This document shows, in pieces, positions 35,626 to 44,542 of a stretch of DNA of 64,000 nucleotides; the first letter of the stretch is position 1, and every line of letters begins with the position of its first letter. The stretch comes from UBA4575 sp002386945 (GTDB lineage Bacteria > Pseudomonadota > Gammaproteobacteria > UBA4575). The notes below the pieces were generated by a model. It made no database searches and was not told the origin of the DNA. It saw only the letters and a list, made by a program, of their open reading frames with translations. Location: NCBI GenBank assembly GCA_943789445.1, contig CALSUC010000001.1, forward strand, positions 496,001 to 560,000, in the 5' to 3' direction. The translations under genes were made by a program, and so were the position numbers.

Positions 35626-37398
35626 ATGTGTGGAATTGGTGGCGAGCTGCGTTTTGATTCGAAGGCAGTCGATAAAGATAAAATGAATAAGATGTTGTCA
35701 CGTCTAGAACGGCGTGGCCCAGATTCAAGCGGTATCTATGTAAAGGAGAATGTCGGGTTAGTGCATCGACGTTTGGCCGTAATCGATCTGTCGAGTAGTA
35801 GCGCGCAGCCCTTATTTAATGCCGATTCAACATTGGCGATTGTGTTCAATGGCACGATCTATAACTATCCTGAGTTACGCCGCGAAATGCAGGCGCTGGG
35901 TGTGCACTTTCAAAGCCAAGGCGATACCGAGGTCATTCTTAAGGCATTCGAGCTCTGGGGTGAGGCCTGTCTGAGTCGCTTGATCGGTATGTTTGCCTTC
36001 GCGATTTATGACTTAAGAAAAAAGCGCCTGTTTCTTGCCAGAGATCGGTTAGGCATTAAACCACTGTACTACAGTGTTGATCAGAAGCGCTTTAACTTTG
36101 CCTCTAATACGCAAGCCTTACTCGCTACAGGTGATATCGATATAAGTATTGATGCCGAGGCTTTACAGCATCAATTCACTTTGCATGCGGTAGTCCCAGC
36201 GCCACGCACCATTCTAAGAGGGCTACGTAAAGTAGAACCTGGGAGTTTTATTTGGGTTGATCAAGATGGAGTTAGTGCGGCGCAGTCTTACTGGGAATTG
36301 TCTGCAACCCGAGGTGAAGAAAGAAGCGAACAGGAATGGATTGAGCAGACGCGAGCAGCTTTGCAGCTAGCGGTTGATCGACGTAATGAGATCGCTGATG
36401 TGCCGGTGGGTGTATTGCTATCAGGCGGCTTGGATTCAAGTTTGCTCGTGGGTTTGTTGGCGCAGAGCCACGGTAGCGTAAAGACCTATTCGGTTGGCTT
36501 TGAAGATCAGCCGGAAGAACGTGGTAATGAATTTGAGTATTCCGATGCTGTAGTTGAGGCCTTTGCTACCGACCATCAGCGCCACTACATACCTAATGGT
36601 CAGGTTTTACAGCGACTACCTGAAGCGATTGCACATATGCCAGAGCCTATGGTGGCACAAGACGCAGTGGCCTTTTATTTATTGGCTGAACAAGTCTCGC
36701 AAGATATTAAAGTGGTGCAGTCGGGGCAGGGCGCAGATGAACTGTTTGCCGGTTATTTCTGGTATCCGCAGATGAATGCTGCCAACGGAGACCCTTTACG
36801 TCGATTTGCAGATCATTACTTTGATCGTGACTTCGCTGAATATAGTGAGACGGTGCATGCTGATTATGTCGATCGAGATTACACCAGTGCCTTGGTCAGA
36901 AAGGCATTAGAGACCAAACATGCCGATACGTTTATGGATGCGGTATTACGCTTTGATGTGCGCACGCTAATTGTTGATGACCCGGTTAAACGTGTCGACA
37001 GCATGACTATGGCGTGGGGCTTAGAGGCACGCGTACCCTTCTTAGATCATCAGTTAGTAGAGCTTGCGATGCAGATGCCGGCAGAGCTTAAGTTGCGTGA
37101 AGGGGGCAAGTATCCATTAAAAGCGATCGCGCGTGGTTTGATCCCTGATAGTGTGATTGACCGACCCAAGGGCTATTTCCCCATGCCCGCACTGAAATAT
37201 GTGCGTGGCGAGTTTTTAGCGATGGTCAGTGATGCACTTAATTCGACAGCATGTCGTCAGCGTGGGCTGTTTAATAGAGGCTATATTGAGCGTTTATTGG
37301 CTGCACCTGACCAGTATCACACACGATTACAAGGCAGTAAGTTATGGCATATGGCGCTATTGGAACTTTGGTTGCAAGAGCACGTAGATTGCATTTGA
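35626..37398 (+). CDS. Glutamine amidotransferase, asparagine-synthase type (NAGGN amidotransferase-like)
   Basis: 590 residues. The N-terminal Ntn glutaminase begins MCGIGGELRF with nucleophile Cys2, RRGPDSSGIY and VFNGTIYNYPELR. The synthase domain has the PP-loop GVLLSGGLDSSLLVGLL and GADELFAGYFWYP. Length and the MCGIGGELRF opening resemble the enzyme that amidates N-acetylglutaminylglutamine (NAGGN), an osmoprotectant dipeptide. The partner dipeptide synthetase normally next to it is not in this window, so ordinary AsnB function remains possible. Confidence 0.8.
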   Translation: MCGIGGELRFDSKAVDKDKMNKMLSRLERRGPDSSGIYVKENVGLVHRRLAVIDLSSSSAQPLFNADSTLAIVFNGTIYNYPELRREMQALGVHFQSQGDTEVILKAFELWGEACLSRLIGMFAFAIYDLRKKRLFLARDRLGIKPLYYSVDQKRFNFASNTQALLATGDIDISIDAEALQHQFTLHAVVPAPRTILRGLRKVEPGSFIWVDQDGVSAAQSYWELSATRGEERSEQEWIEQTRAALQLAVDRRNEIADVPVGVLLSGGLDSSLLVGLLAQSHGSVKTYSVGFEDQPEERGNEFEYSDAVVEAFATDHQRHYIPNGQVLQRLPEAIAHMPEPMVAQDAVAFYLLAEQVSQDIKVVQSGQGADELFAGYFWYPQMNAANGDPLRRFADHYFDRDFAEYSETVHADYVDRDYTSALVRKALETKHADTFMDAVLRFDVRTLIVDDPVKRVDSMTMAWGLEARVPFLDHQLVELAMQMPAELKLREGGKYPLKAIARGLIPDSVIDRPKGYFPMPALKYVRGEFLAMVSDALNSTACRQRGLFNRGYIERLLAAPDQYHTRLQGSKLWHMALLELWLQEHVDCI

Positions 37399-37539
37399 TG
37401 CACTAGGTATGATGTGCGCCATCAAGACCCGGAGAAAAATAGGGGGCTGGCTACCTACGCTGGCTAGTTTCTCACTGGGGCTGTGCTGGCTACACTGCAG
37501 AAATTAATTAAAAGCGCGTTATCTTCAGGAGATTTAGAG

Positions 37540-37854
37540 ATGGATGTATTAGACCGTATTCGTGAACAAGTTGAGTCAAACGCTGTTGTTGTTTACATGA
37601 AAGGTACCCCACAGATGCCACAATGTGGTTTTTCTATGCGTACCGCCGAGGCCTTGAAGGCCTGTGGTAAAGAGTTTGCTTACGTTAATGTCTTGCTGGA
37701 TCCGGAAATCTTCCAGAACCTGCCACGCTATGCTGATTGGCCAACATTCCCTCAGGTATATATTAAGGGTGAGTTAGTCGGTGGTTGTGACATTACGCTG
37801 GAGATGGCTGAGCGTGGTGAATTGCAGAAGATGATCGACGAGGCTAGTGCTTAA
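37540..37854 (+). CDS. grxD: Monothiol glutaredoxin
   Basis: CGFS-type glutaredoxin that carries [2Fe-2S] clusters. 104 residues: YMKGTPQMPQCGFSMRTAEAL, then NVLLDPEIFQNLPRYADWPTFPQVYIKGELVGGCDI. ATG 37540 has AGGAG at good distance; an earlier in-frame start at 37483 adds residues without homology. Confidence 0.97.
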   Translation: MDVLDRIREQVESNAVVVYMKGTPQMPQCGFSMRTAEALKACGKEFAYVNVLLDPEIFQNLPRYADWPTFPQVYIKGELVGGCDITLEMAERGELQKMIDEASA

Positions 37855-37870
37855 GTAACTAGTTTTGTTA

Positions 37871-37906
37871 GGCCCATCCGAGTGGTTTGATTTTCACGGA
37901 TGGGCC
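37871..37906. terminator. Hairpin between convergent grxD and rnt
   Basis: GGCCCATCCG, a 16-nt loop, CGGATGGGCC: a perfect 10-bp stem in the gap between two converging genes. No T-run on either side, so it is a probable rather than classical terminator. Confidence 0.5.
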
Positions 37907-37918
37907 GACTGAATTGCT

Positions 37919-38599
37919 TTATGTGGTGATCTCAGATGGGTCATTAAATGGCATGATCAGGTCAGCACGGCGGTTCCACATGTTCATGATTTTACAGAAT
38001 ATTTCGGCCGTCATATGCGCATCATATAGCGCAGTGTGAGCTTTTTCGTTATCCCAGTTTAGGCTGGCTGCCTTTGCAATTTTAGACAATACAGTTTGGC
38101 TATAGGCCATCGCACCTAGGGTTACGGTGTCGAGTGTGCTGAAAGGGTGAAACGGATTATTTTTCACCTTGGCGCGGCTAGCAGCAGCGTTAATAAAGTT
38201 TAAGTCGAACGGGGCGTTATGACCGACTAAGATCGCACGCTTGCATTGATTCTCTTTAACCGCCGCATTTGAAGCCTTGAAAATAGTCGCTAGGGCTTCT
38301 TTTTCAGGGGACGCAATACGCAGTGGGTGGAACGGATCGATACCGTTCACTTCCAATGAGGCTGGTTCTAAGTTTGAACCCTCAAATGGCTCGATATGGA
38401 CGGTATAGGAGTCTTTACAGTAGAGTTCACCGCGTTCGTCATAGCCTAAGATGATTGCCGCCACTTCGAGTAATGCGTCGGTTTCTACATTGAAACCCCC
38501 CGTCTCAACGTCGACAACGATCGGGCAAAAGCCGCGAAAGCGGGCGCCCATTGGGACAAAATCAACTTCATCGTTGAGTCTGGTGCGTACTGTCGACAT
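37919..38599 (-). CDS. rnt: Ribonuclease T
   Basis: DEDD exoribonuclease that trims the CCA end of tRNAs and 3' ends of small RNAs. About 226 residues: VVDVETGGFNVETDALLEVAA (DE), VGHNAPFDLNFINAAASRA (D), and AHTALYDAHMTAEIF (HxxxxD). ATG 38599 gives the normal N-terminus, MSTVRTRLNDEVDFVPMGARFRGFCP; upstream codons to 38662 lack homology. Confidence 0.95.
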   Translation of the reverse strand: MSTVRTRLNDEVDFVPMGARFRGFCPIVVDVETGGFNVETDALLEVAAIILGYDERGELYCKDSYTVHIEPFEGSNLEPASLEVNGIDPFHPLRIASPEKEALATIFKASNAAVKENQCKRAILVGHNAPFDLNFINAAASRAKVKNNPFHPFSTLDTVTLGAMAYSQTVLSKIAKAASLNWDNEKAHTALYDAHMTAEIFCKIMNMWNRRADLIMPFNDPSEITT

Positions 38600-38695
38600 G
38601 TTTTTTTTCCGAGCTAACGTGAATAGAATTAGGCTAATCGTTGGTGGGCTGGATATAATCAACCACTTTCCGCAGACAAAACCATAGTAACTATT

Positions 38696-39913
38696 ATGAC
38701 AGACATTCGAAAAGTAGTCTTAGCCTATTCTGGAGGCTTAGATACCTCCGTGATCTTGCGCTGGTTAGAAGATCAATATCAATGTGAGGTGGTCACGTTT
38801 ACCGCCGACATTGGACAGGGTGAAGAAGTTGAGCCGGCAAGAGCAAAAGCTCAGACCTTAGGCGTAAAAGAAATTTACATTGAAGACCTACGCGAAGAAT
38901 TTGTACGCGACTATGTTTACCCAATGTTTCGCGCAAACACCATCTATGAAGGTGAGTACTTACTCGGTACGTCGATCGCTAGGCCATTGATTGCCAAGCG
39001 TCTCATCGAGATTGCAGCTGAGACTGGTGCAGATGCGGTATCGCATGGTGCAACGGGTAAAGGTAACGATCAGGTGCGTTTCGAACTGGGGGCTTATGCC
39101 CTTAATCCGGACATTAAAATTATTGCGCCATGGCGTGAATGGGATCTTAACTCGCGCGAAACCTTGCTCGCCTATGCCGCTGAGCAGGGCGTTCCAGTAG
39201 AACAAAAGCGTAAGGGTGGATCACCTTATTCTATGGATGCGAATCTATTACATATCTCTTATGAAGGCGGTCCATTAGAAGATCCGTGGACAGAAGCAGA
39301 GACGGATATGTGGCGTTGGACCGTAGCGCCAGCAGATGGCCCGGATGAGCCGGAATATATCGTACTTGGCTTTGAGCAGGGTGATGCGGCAACGCTTGAT
39401 GGAGAACCTCTATCGCCTGCGGAAATGCTTGCCGAGCTGAACAAACGCGGTTCTCGCCATGGTATTGGCCGATTAGATATCGTTGAAAACCGTTATGTCG
39501 GTATGAAATCTCGTGGCTGTTACGAGACACCGGGTGGCAGTATCTTATTGAAGGCCCATCGCGCGGTGGAATCATTGACCTTGGACCGTGAATTAGCCCA
39601 TCTAAAAGACGAGCTAATGCCAAAATATGCCAGTCTGATCTATAACGGCTATTGGTGGAGTCCAGAGCGTTTGGCGCTCCAAAAATTGATCGATGAGACG
39701 CAGAAAAATGTCACTGGAGAGGTGCGCTTGTGCCTATTCAAGGGTAATATACACGTGGCTGGACGCCGCTCATCCGAGCATAGCCTGTTCAATGAAGCGA
39801 TTGCTACTTTTGAGGATGATGGTGGCGCTTATGACCAAAAGGATGCCGAAGGCTTTATTAAGTTAAATGCCCTACGATTAAGGATTGGTACTCAGACTGG
39901 AATTAAAAAGTAA
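38696..39913 (+). CDS. argG: Argininosuccinate synthase
   Basis: Joins citrulline and aspartate in arginine synthesis. 405 residues with VVLAYSGGLDTSVILRWL, GATGKGNDQVRFE, SPYSMDANLLHISYEGG and GKRNIHV-like KGNIHVAGRRS. A TATAAT box lies at 38654-38659; its -35 is weak. The divergent gap to rnt is 96 bp and contains one TGAAT half-site at 38620-38624 that could belong to an ArgR box, but the second half does not match. Confidence 0.97.
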   Translation: MTDIRKVVLAYSGGLDTSVILRWLEDQYQCEVVTFTADIGQGEEVEPARAKAQTLGVKEIYIEDLREEFVRDYVYPMFRANTIYEGEYLLGTSIARPLIAKRLIEIAAETGADAVSHGATGKGNDQVRFELGAYALNPDIKIIAPWREWDLNSRETLLAYAAEQGVPVEQKRKGGSPYSMDANLLHISYEGGPLEDPWTEAETDMWRWTVAPADGPDEPEYIVLGFEQGDAATLDGEPLSPAEMLAELNKRGSRHGIGRLDIVENRYVGMKSRGCYETPGGSILLKAHRAVESLTLDRELAHLKDELMPKYASLIYNGYWWSPERLALQKLIDETQKNVTGEVRLCLFKGNIHVAGRRSSEHSLFNEAIATFEDDGGAYDQKDAEGFIKLNALRLRIGTQTGIKK

Positions 39914-39967
39914 TATCCCCAAATCATTGAAAGGGATGTTATTAACTGAATTGAAATGGAGCATAAA

Positions 39968-40708
39968 ATGCTAATTTGGCTACAACAAAAAATGAAAATC
40001 GTATCGCTGACTGGCGTATTGCTAGTGTTAGGCGGCTGTGCGAGTACTCAGTATGCCGAAAATGAGCGAGATCCATGGCAGGGTTTTAACCGTTCTATGT
40101 ATAGCTTTAACGACACCCTAGACCAGGCGATTTTAAAGCCAGTGGCTAAGGGTTATCAGGCGATTACACCGAGCCCAATGCAAAGTGGTATTAGTAATTT
40201 CTTTGCTAACTTAGACGATGTCAGCATCGGTGTGAACAATTTACTGCAAGGTAAGATTGCTGATGCATTCTCTGACTTTGGTCGTGTCCTTGTGAATAGC
40301 ACGGCTGGTATTCTGGGTTTCTTTGACGTTGCTAGCTCATGGGGTATGCGCAAGCATAATGAAGACTTTGGTCAAACCCTGGCAGTCTGGGGTGTGAATG
40401 AAGGGCCGTATGTTGTACTGCCATTCTTTGGCCCGTCTACTATGCGTGATACGCCGTCTATTCCGGTCGATCAATGGCTGTTAGATCCGATGACGCATGT
40501 TGAGCTTTCAACCAGTCAGCGCATGGCCGTGATTGCAGTCGACAAGGTTAGTCTACGTGCTGAGCTATTGGCGATAGAGGAAGCTGTGGAAGAGATCTCC
40601 ACCGACAAGTACGCATTCATTCGTGAGGCTTATCTTGATCGTCGTAACTTCTTGATACATGACGGAACACCACCGGTTGATGACGATTTATACCAGCAGC
40701 TGGATTGA
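39968..40708 (+). CDS. mlaA: Outer-membrane lipoprotein MlaA (VacJ)
   Basis: Removes mislocalised phospholipid from the outer leaflet and hands it to the Mla system. About 246 residues: signal peptide with lipobox VLGGC, then DPWQGFNRSMYSFNDTLDQAILKPVAKGY, VNSTAGILGFFDVASSWGM, EDFGQTLAVWGVNEGPYVVLPFFGPS. ATG 39968 has GGAG six bases upstream; the ATG at 39956 overlaps that site. The mlaBCDEF genes are not here. Confidence 0.95.
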   Translation: MLIWLQQKMKIVSLTGVLLVLGGCASTQYAENERDPWQGFNRSMYSFNDTLDQAILKPVAKGYQAITPSPMQSGISNFFANLDDVSIGVNNLLQGKIADAFSDFGRVLVNSTAGILGFFDVASSWGMRKHNEDFGQTLAVWGVNEGPYVVLPFFGPSTMRDTPSIPVDQWLLDPMTHVELSTSQRMAVIAVDKVSLRAELLAIEEAVEEISTDKYAFIREAYLDRRNFLIHDGTPPVDDDLYQQLD

Positions 40709-40749
40709 TCCTATAAAGGATACAACGAGGCCGGAAGGGGTGATCTAGA

Positions 40750-41544
40750 GTGGCACGTTGTGTCCTCTGTGGTCGTTCCGCCGGCCTTTTTTATAGGCTA
40801 CATAAAGGCTGTTATGCCGAACATCAGGCGCTGAGCGAACAACTCTACAAAACCCTTAGTGATCAGATTGGGCGTCAATCAGCAGATGATTTAGCGTCTG
40901 CCCTGCAGCGGTCCTTGCTGCGACATAACTTCCTTGTTGAGCCGGCAAAAAGAGCCTTGGTACGAGCATTAGAAAAATATGCGGAGCAACAGCTCAATAG
41001 TGAGAGCCCGAATGCTGTCTTGCAGGCTTGGTCTGATCTATTGTTGACATTGGCCTTGCCAGAAAAGTTATTTCTGACACCCAATTTCGTTTCCCAGCAG
41101 ACTGCTTTGCTAGGCCTAAAGAGCCTCAGTCAAGAGCAGATGCCTGCACTGAATATACCCGCTGATCGCTTTACTGAAGAGTTGGCTGAGGGTGAAGAGC
41201 TCTTATATTACTTCCCACAGGCTTCGTTGCTGCATACACAAGAACAAACTGCACAATGGTCACTTGCGCGACAATTGTTTCGTGGCTTGTTAGGCAATAG
41301 GACACAGTCTGCAGTGCAGGCAAAACAGCAGACAGCGATAGAGCTATGGGTGAGTAATCAGTGCCTTTATTTGCGAGGTGAAAAGCAGCGTTTAGATATT
41401 AAATTTGAGCATATCTTTTCACTTACACCGCAGCCAGATGGTGTGATGATTCAGTCTCGATTAGCAGACGCTAAGCCGGTGATATTGCAGGATGTGAACG
41501 GCCGATTGCTTTACGGTTTTCTAAAGCAGGTGGCAAAGGATTAG
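40750..41544 (+). CDS. Hypothetical protein with N-terminal CxxC...HxxC motif
   Basis: 264 residues, GTG start at 40750 behind GAAGGGG. The N-terminus reads MARCVLCGRSAGLFYRLHKG then CYAEH, with Cys4, Cys7, His18 and Cys21 in a pattern suited to zinc. The middle is helical with no recognised family. The C-terminal part (AIELWVSNQCLYLRGEKQRL, DIKFEHIFSLTPQPDGVMIQ) resembles a small beta-domain of PH type, which is inference. It lies 41 nt after mlaA and could be co-transcribed. Function unknown. Confidence 0.65.
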   Translation: MARCVLCGRSAGLFYRLHKGCYAEHQALSEQLYKTLSDQIGRQSADDLASALQRSLLRHNFLVEPAKRALVRALEKYAEQQLNSESPNAVLQAWSDLLLTLALPEKLFLTPNFVSQQTALLGLKSLSQEQMPALNIPADRFTEELAEGEELLYYFPQASLLHTQEQTAQWSLARQLFRGLLGNRTQSAVQAKQQTAIELWVSNQCLYLRGEKQRLDIKFEHIFSLTPQPDGVMIQSRLADAKPVILQDVNGRLLYGFLKQVAKD

Positions 41545-41596
41545 AGATTAAGTGGTGGCAGGTGATGCACTACTGATGTAGTGAACAGTAATAAAG

Positions 41597-41627
41597 ACCC
41601 GCGTTGAATCTGACATTCAGCGCGGGT
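41597..41627. terminator. Long hairpin between two converging genes
   Basis: ACCCGCGTTGAAT, loop CTGAC, ATTCAGCGCGGGT: a 13-bp stem with one G-U pair. On the minus strand TCTTTATT follows, and on the plus strand TAGCTATT; weak T-runs, but the stem is strong. It probably ends both the 40750 gene and the small ORF at 41646. Confidence 0.6.
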
Positions 41628-41645
41628 TAGCTATTAAGTTAATGC

Positions 41646-41804
41646 TTAACTAAATAGCGACTTTAACCAGCCAAAAATACCGCCGCTAGATGTGCTGCTA
41701 GCTGAGCTGGTAGAAGAGGATGTAGTGCTCTTCATGTCTTGTGTTGATTGCCAGTGTCGGCGTAAAACTGAACACTCAGGCATTGCCCCATTTGATCCAC
41801 TCAT
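41646..41804 (-). CDS. Ser/Thr-rich small ORF (52 aa), unknown
   Basis: ATG 41804 behind GGAGAG (seven bases) opens 52 codons: MSGSNGAMPECSVLRRHWQS, then TQDMKSTTSSSTSSASSTSS, then GGIFGWLKSLFS and TAA. The middle is an 85% Ser/Thr linker and the end an amphipathic, tryptophan-containing segment. It is followed by the hairpin at 41597-41627. The rest of the 370-bp gap between 41545 and 41914 shows nothing else. Real coding is likely but not proven; no family recognised. Confidence 0.5.
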   Translation of the reverse strand: MSGSNGAMPECSVLRRHWQSTQDMKSTTSSSTSSASSTSSGGIFGWLKSLFS

Positions 41805-41914
41805 TTAACTACTCTCCGATTTTACAATTATAGTTATTATTTAGGTTCTGCAGCTGTGCGTATTACTCGTAGCACAACACAGCTCATTCTTGTGCAATTA
41901 TTCTATCTATGCAA

Positions 41915-42703
41915 CTACTTACGAATTTCTATATCCGCATTCTGCCGTAAGCCTTCCATATATTCATTGATTGCTTTGCTCAAAAGAGACTGTTGGATCT
42001 GGCTACGAACATTTTCAAATTCAGGTTTTGCTGGCTCACGAATTTCTTCTAATTTGATGATATGCCAGCCAAATTGTGTTTGTACTGGGTTTACCGAGAT
42101 ATCGCCTGCAGACATTGTTTGCAGTGCGCTGGAGAATTCCGGCACCATATTGGCCGCTTGGAACCAACCTAGATCACCACCATTAACAGAAGAAGGTCCA
42201 GTTGAACGTTCTTTTGCTAGGCTTACAAAATCACCACCTGCTCGTAAGGCATCAATAATAGCGCGTGCCTCATCTGGGGTTTTCACTAGGATATGACGTG
42301 CCTTGTATTCAACTTTGCTCTTGTCTTGGCCGCCCAGCTCATATTCTTCACGCAGCTGCTCTTCAGTGAAAGTCATCTGACTGAATTTATTTCGCATAAA
42401 GGCCCTAGCCATAAACTCAGATTCTTGAAGGCGGAGTTGGTAGCGAATATCGTCACGCTCTAACAGGTTAGAATCATTTGCAGCCTGACGTAATAGCTCG
42501 GTCGCAATGAGTTCCTCAAGGACCTGTGCGTCAGTGGCCTGTGGCATTTTTTTAGCGGCCTTATAGTTTTTAACATCGGCGTGACTAATGATAACGGCAT
42601 TAACACTGGCTGCTATCTGATCGTCGGCGACGGTATCCGCTTCTTGTTGGCTACATGCACTAAGGCTGAAGGCTAAAAAGAGTGTGAGGGCATATTTCAT
42701 CAT
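41915..42703 (-). CDS. Parvulin-type peptidyl-prolyl isomerase lipoprotein
   Basis: About 262 residues. Signal peptide with lipobox LSAC (ALTLFLAFSLSAC), a SurA-N-like helical part (AQVLEELIATELLRQAANDS), and one PpiC domain (ARHILVKTPDEARAIIDALR, GGDLGWFQAANMVPEFSSAL, TQFGWHIIKLEEI). It should help fold exported proteins in the periplasm. ATG 42703 is chosen because the signal peptide starts there; the upstream ATG at 42838 lies inside yciI. Adjacent to yciI-yciB. Confidence 0.9.
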   Translation of the reverse strand: MMKYALTLFLAFSLSACSQQEADTVADDQIAASVNAVIISHADVKNYKAAKKMPQATDAQVLEELIATELLRQAANDSNLLERDDIRYQLRLQESEFMARAFMRNKFSQMTFTEEQLREEYELGGQDKSKVEYKARHILVKTPDEARAIIDALRAGGDFVSLAKERSTGPSSVNGGDLGWFQAANMVPEFSSALQTMSAGDISVNPVQTQFGWHIIKLEEIREPAKPEFENVRSQIQQSLLSKAINEYMEGLRQNADIEIRK

Positions 42704-42731
42704 GGTGTTGATTCCAATGTGGATTGTGGCC

Positions 42732-43031
42732 TTACGGCAGGACTTTTTTGAATGGTTTAACAATAACTTTTGCGTAGACGCCGGCTTCAATATAGGGGTC
42801 ATCATCCGCCCAAGCTTGCGCCTCTTCAAGTGATGCAAATTCTGCTACGACCAAACTACCCGTAAAGCCGGCACTGCCTGGGTCTTCACTATCAATGGCT
42901 GGGTGTGGGCCGGCGATTAATAACTTGCCACTATCTTTCAAGGCAAGCAGGCGATCGACATGGCGTGGGCGTGCTGCCATCCGTTGGTCTAAGCTATTTT
43001 CTACATCTTCACTGATGATTGCGTAAAACAT
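42732..43031 (-). CDS. yciI: YciI family protein
   Basis: 99 residues of the ferredoxin-like YCII fold: FYAIISEDVENSLDQRMAAR, HVDRLLALKDSGKLLIAGPHPA and ADDDPYIEAGVYAKVIVKPF. The family's His-Asp pair is at RPRHVDRL and the DDDPY segment. The biochemical role is not established. ATG 43031 has AGGAG upstream overlapping the yciB stop, so translation is coupled to yciB. Confidence 0.92.
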   Translation of the reverse strand: MFYAIISEDVENSLDQRMAARPRHVDRLLALKDSGKLLIAGPHPAIDSEDPGSAGFTGSLVVAEFASLEEAQAWADDDPYIEAGVYAKVIVKPFKKVLP

Positions 43032-43032
43032 T

Positions 43033-43650
43033 TTAATCTCCTGATTTAATAACAACGAAGCGGCTAATTAGGACCATCTGTAAAATTAAGAAGCCTAGTG
43101 TAAGCCCGAGTACGCCAAAGGTTTTAAAGTTGACCCATGCTGATTCGCTGTATGCGCTGGCCACATATAAGTTGAGTGCGGCAAGGCTAATAAAAAAGAT
43201 AATCCAAGCTAGATTTAACCTATTCCAGATATGGCTAGGTGCTTCGACTGAGGCCCCCATCATACGTTCAACAATGGTTTTTTTGCCGATAAAAAAGCTG
43301 GCGGTAAAGACTAATGCAAAGACCAAATTAAGAATGGTTGGTTTCCATTTAATGAAATTAGGGTCGCGAAAAAATAAAGTCGCGCCGCCAAAGATTAGAA
43401 ACATGACGAAGGTAATTGTCTTTCCCTTGCTTAATTCACGCTGCTGAATCAGGTGTAATGCTGCAACTAAGCCAGAGGCAATGATGGCAATGAATGTGGC
43501 GAAATAAATGGCATCAGATGGCTCTGCGGGATTAAAGCTTGGCAAGCCGATGGCACTGACCGACTCGACCCACATGGCTGGAATATGTTGGTAGAAAAAG
43601 TAGGCTATAAAAAATAGCACTACAGGAAAGAATTCAACTAAAAACTTCAT
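43033..43650 (-). CDS. yciB: Inner-membrane septation protein A family (YciB)
   Basis: 205 residues with about five transmembrane helices, beginning MKFLVEFFPVVLFFIAYFFYQ and with the family stretch FIKWKPTILNLVFALVFTASFFIGKKTIVERMMG. Affects cell-envelope synthesis and division in related bacteria. First gene of yciB-yciI and divergent from yciO. Confidence 0.95.
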   Translation of the reverse strand: MKFLVEFFPVVLFFIAYFFYQHIPAMWVESVSAIGLPSFNPAEPSDAIYFATFIAIIASGLVAALHLIQQRELSKGKTITFVMFLIFGGATLFFRDPNFIKWKPTILNLVFALVFTASFFIGKKTIVERMMGASVEAPSHIWNRLNLAWIIFFISLAALNLYVASAYSESAWVNFKTFGVLGLTLGFLILQMVLISRFVVIKSGD

Positions 43651-43787
43651 CCTGAAACCTTGATAGGTGGGCCTGAAAAGACACTTTATTATTAATGAGT
43701 GTGGCGATCTTTTAGCTTACAACAGCCGTGGCATAAGCTCTAGCAGAGCGCCCTGTTTTCTCTAAGATAAGTGCGTAAACTAGTGCA

Positions 43788-44402
43788 ATGAGCGAATTCT
43801 TACAGATCCACCCCGACAATCCACAGCCACGATTGATAAGCAAAGCGGCGAAGATCATTACGTCCGGTGGTCTGGTCGTCTATCCGACTGATTCCTGCTA
43901 TGCGCTAGGCTGTAGCCTCGGCAATATAAAGGCTGTGGAACGCATTCGGCAGATACGGCAGGTGGATGATAAGCATAACTTCACCTTGGTTTGTCGTGAT
44001 CTATCCGAGCTAGGACAGTATTCTATCGTTGATAACGTCAGTTTTCGGTTACTCAAGAGTCATACCCCGGGTCCCTATACCTTTGTCTTAAAGGCGACGC
44101 GTGAAGTGCCAAAGCGTATGCAGCAACCTAAGCGCCGTACGATAGGCCTGCGTATCCCTGAGCATGCTGTTGCTCAAGCCCTATTAGAGGAATTAGATCA
44201 ACCATTGATCTCCAGCACGCTGTTACTGCCTGATGATGAAATGCCGCTCTCAGATATCGATGAAATAGGTGAGCGTTTGGGTCATTTGGTGGACTTGATT
44301 ATGGATGGTGGTTATTGCGGCACTGAGGCCACGACTGTGGTTGATTTGGCCGATGAAGGGTTTCAGGTCTTACGTCAGGGCAAAAAGCCCTTTCCACAGT
44401 AA
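43788..44402 (+). CDS. yciO: YciO, Sua5/YrdC/TsaC family protein
   Basis: 204 residues of the YrdC fold: LVVYPTDSCYALGCSLGNIKAVERI, DDKHNFTLVCRDLSELGQY, HTPGPYTFVLKATREVPKRM, RTIGLRIPEH. The KxR/SxN catalytic pattern of TsaC is changed (ISSTLLLPDD), as in YciO, so its part in t6A synthesis is unclear. Divergent from yciB. Confidence 0.93.
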   Translation: MSEFLQIHPDNPQPRLISKAAKIITSGGLVVYPTDSCYALGCSLGNIKAVERIRQIRQVDDKHNFTLVCRDLSELGQYSIVDNVSFRLLKSHTPGPYTFVLKATREVPKRMQQPKRRTIGLRIPEHAVAQALLEELDQPLISSTLLLPDDEMPLSDIDEIGERLGHLVDLIMDGGYCGTEATTVVDLADEGFQVLRQGKKPFPQ

Positions 44403-44476
44403 AATTTGGCGTCAAATGGTGATGAAAATGCAGTCAATGCCGTGTTGCGGGCATGCCAGTTTGCTAGTGTCAGTGG

Positions 44477-44482
44477 TATGAT
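44477..44482 (+). promoter_or_regulatory. Candidate -10 box for trpS
   Basis: TATGAT in the 140-bp gap before trpS. No good -35 at 16-18 bp, so only a tentative call. Confidence 0.3.
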
Positions 44483-44542
44483 CTAGATTAGATTTTTGCA
44501 ATACCATAATCATAAAACTAACAGGATAAGCTCTCTACTAAC

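Noticed and set aside
38615..38640. ArgR operator before argG
   Set aside because: Only one half-site (TGAAT) matches; the second half differs in most positions.
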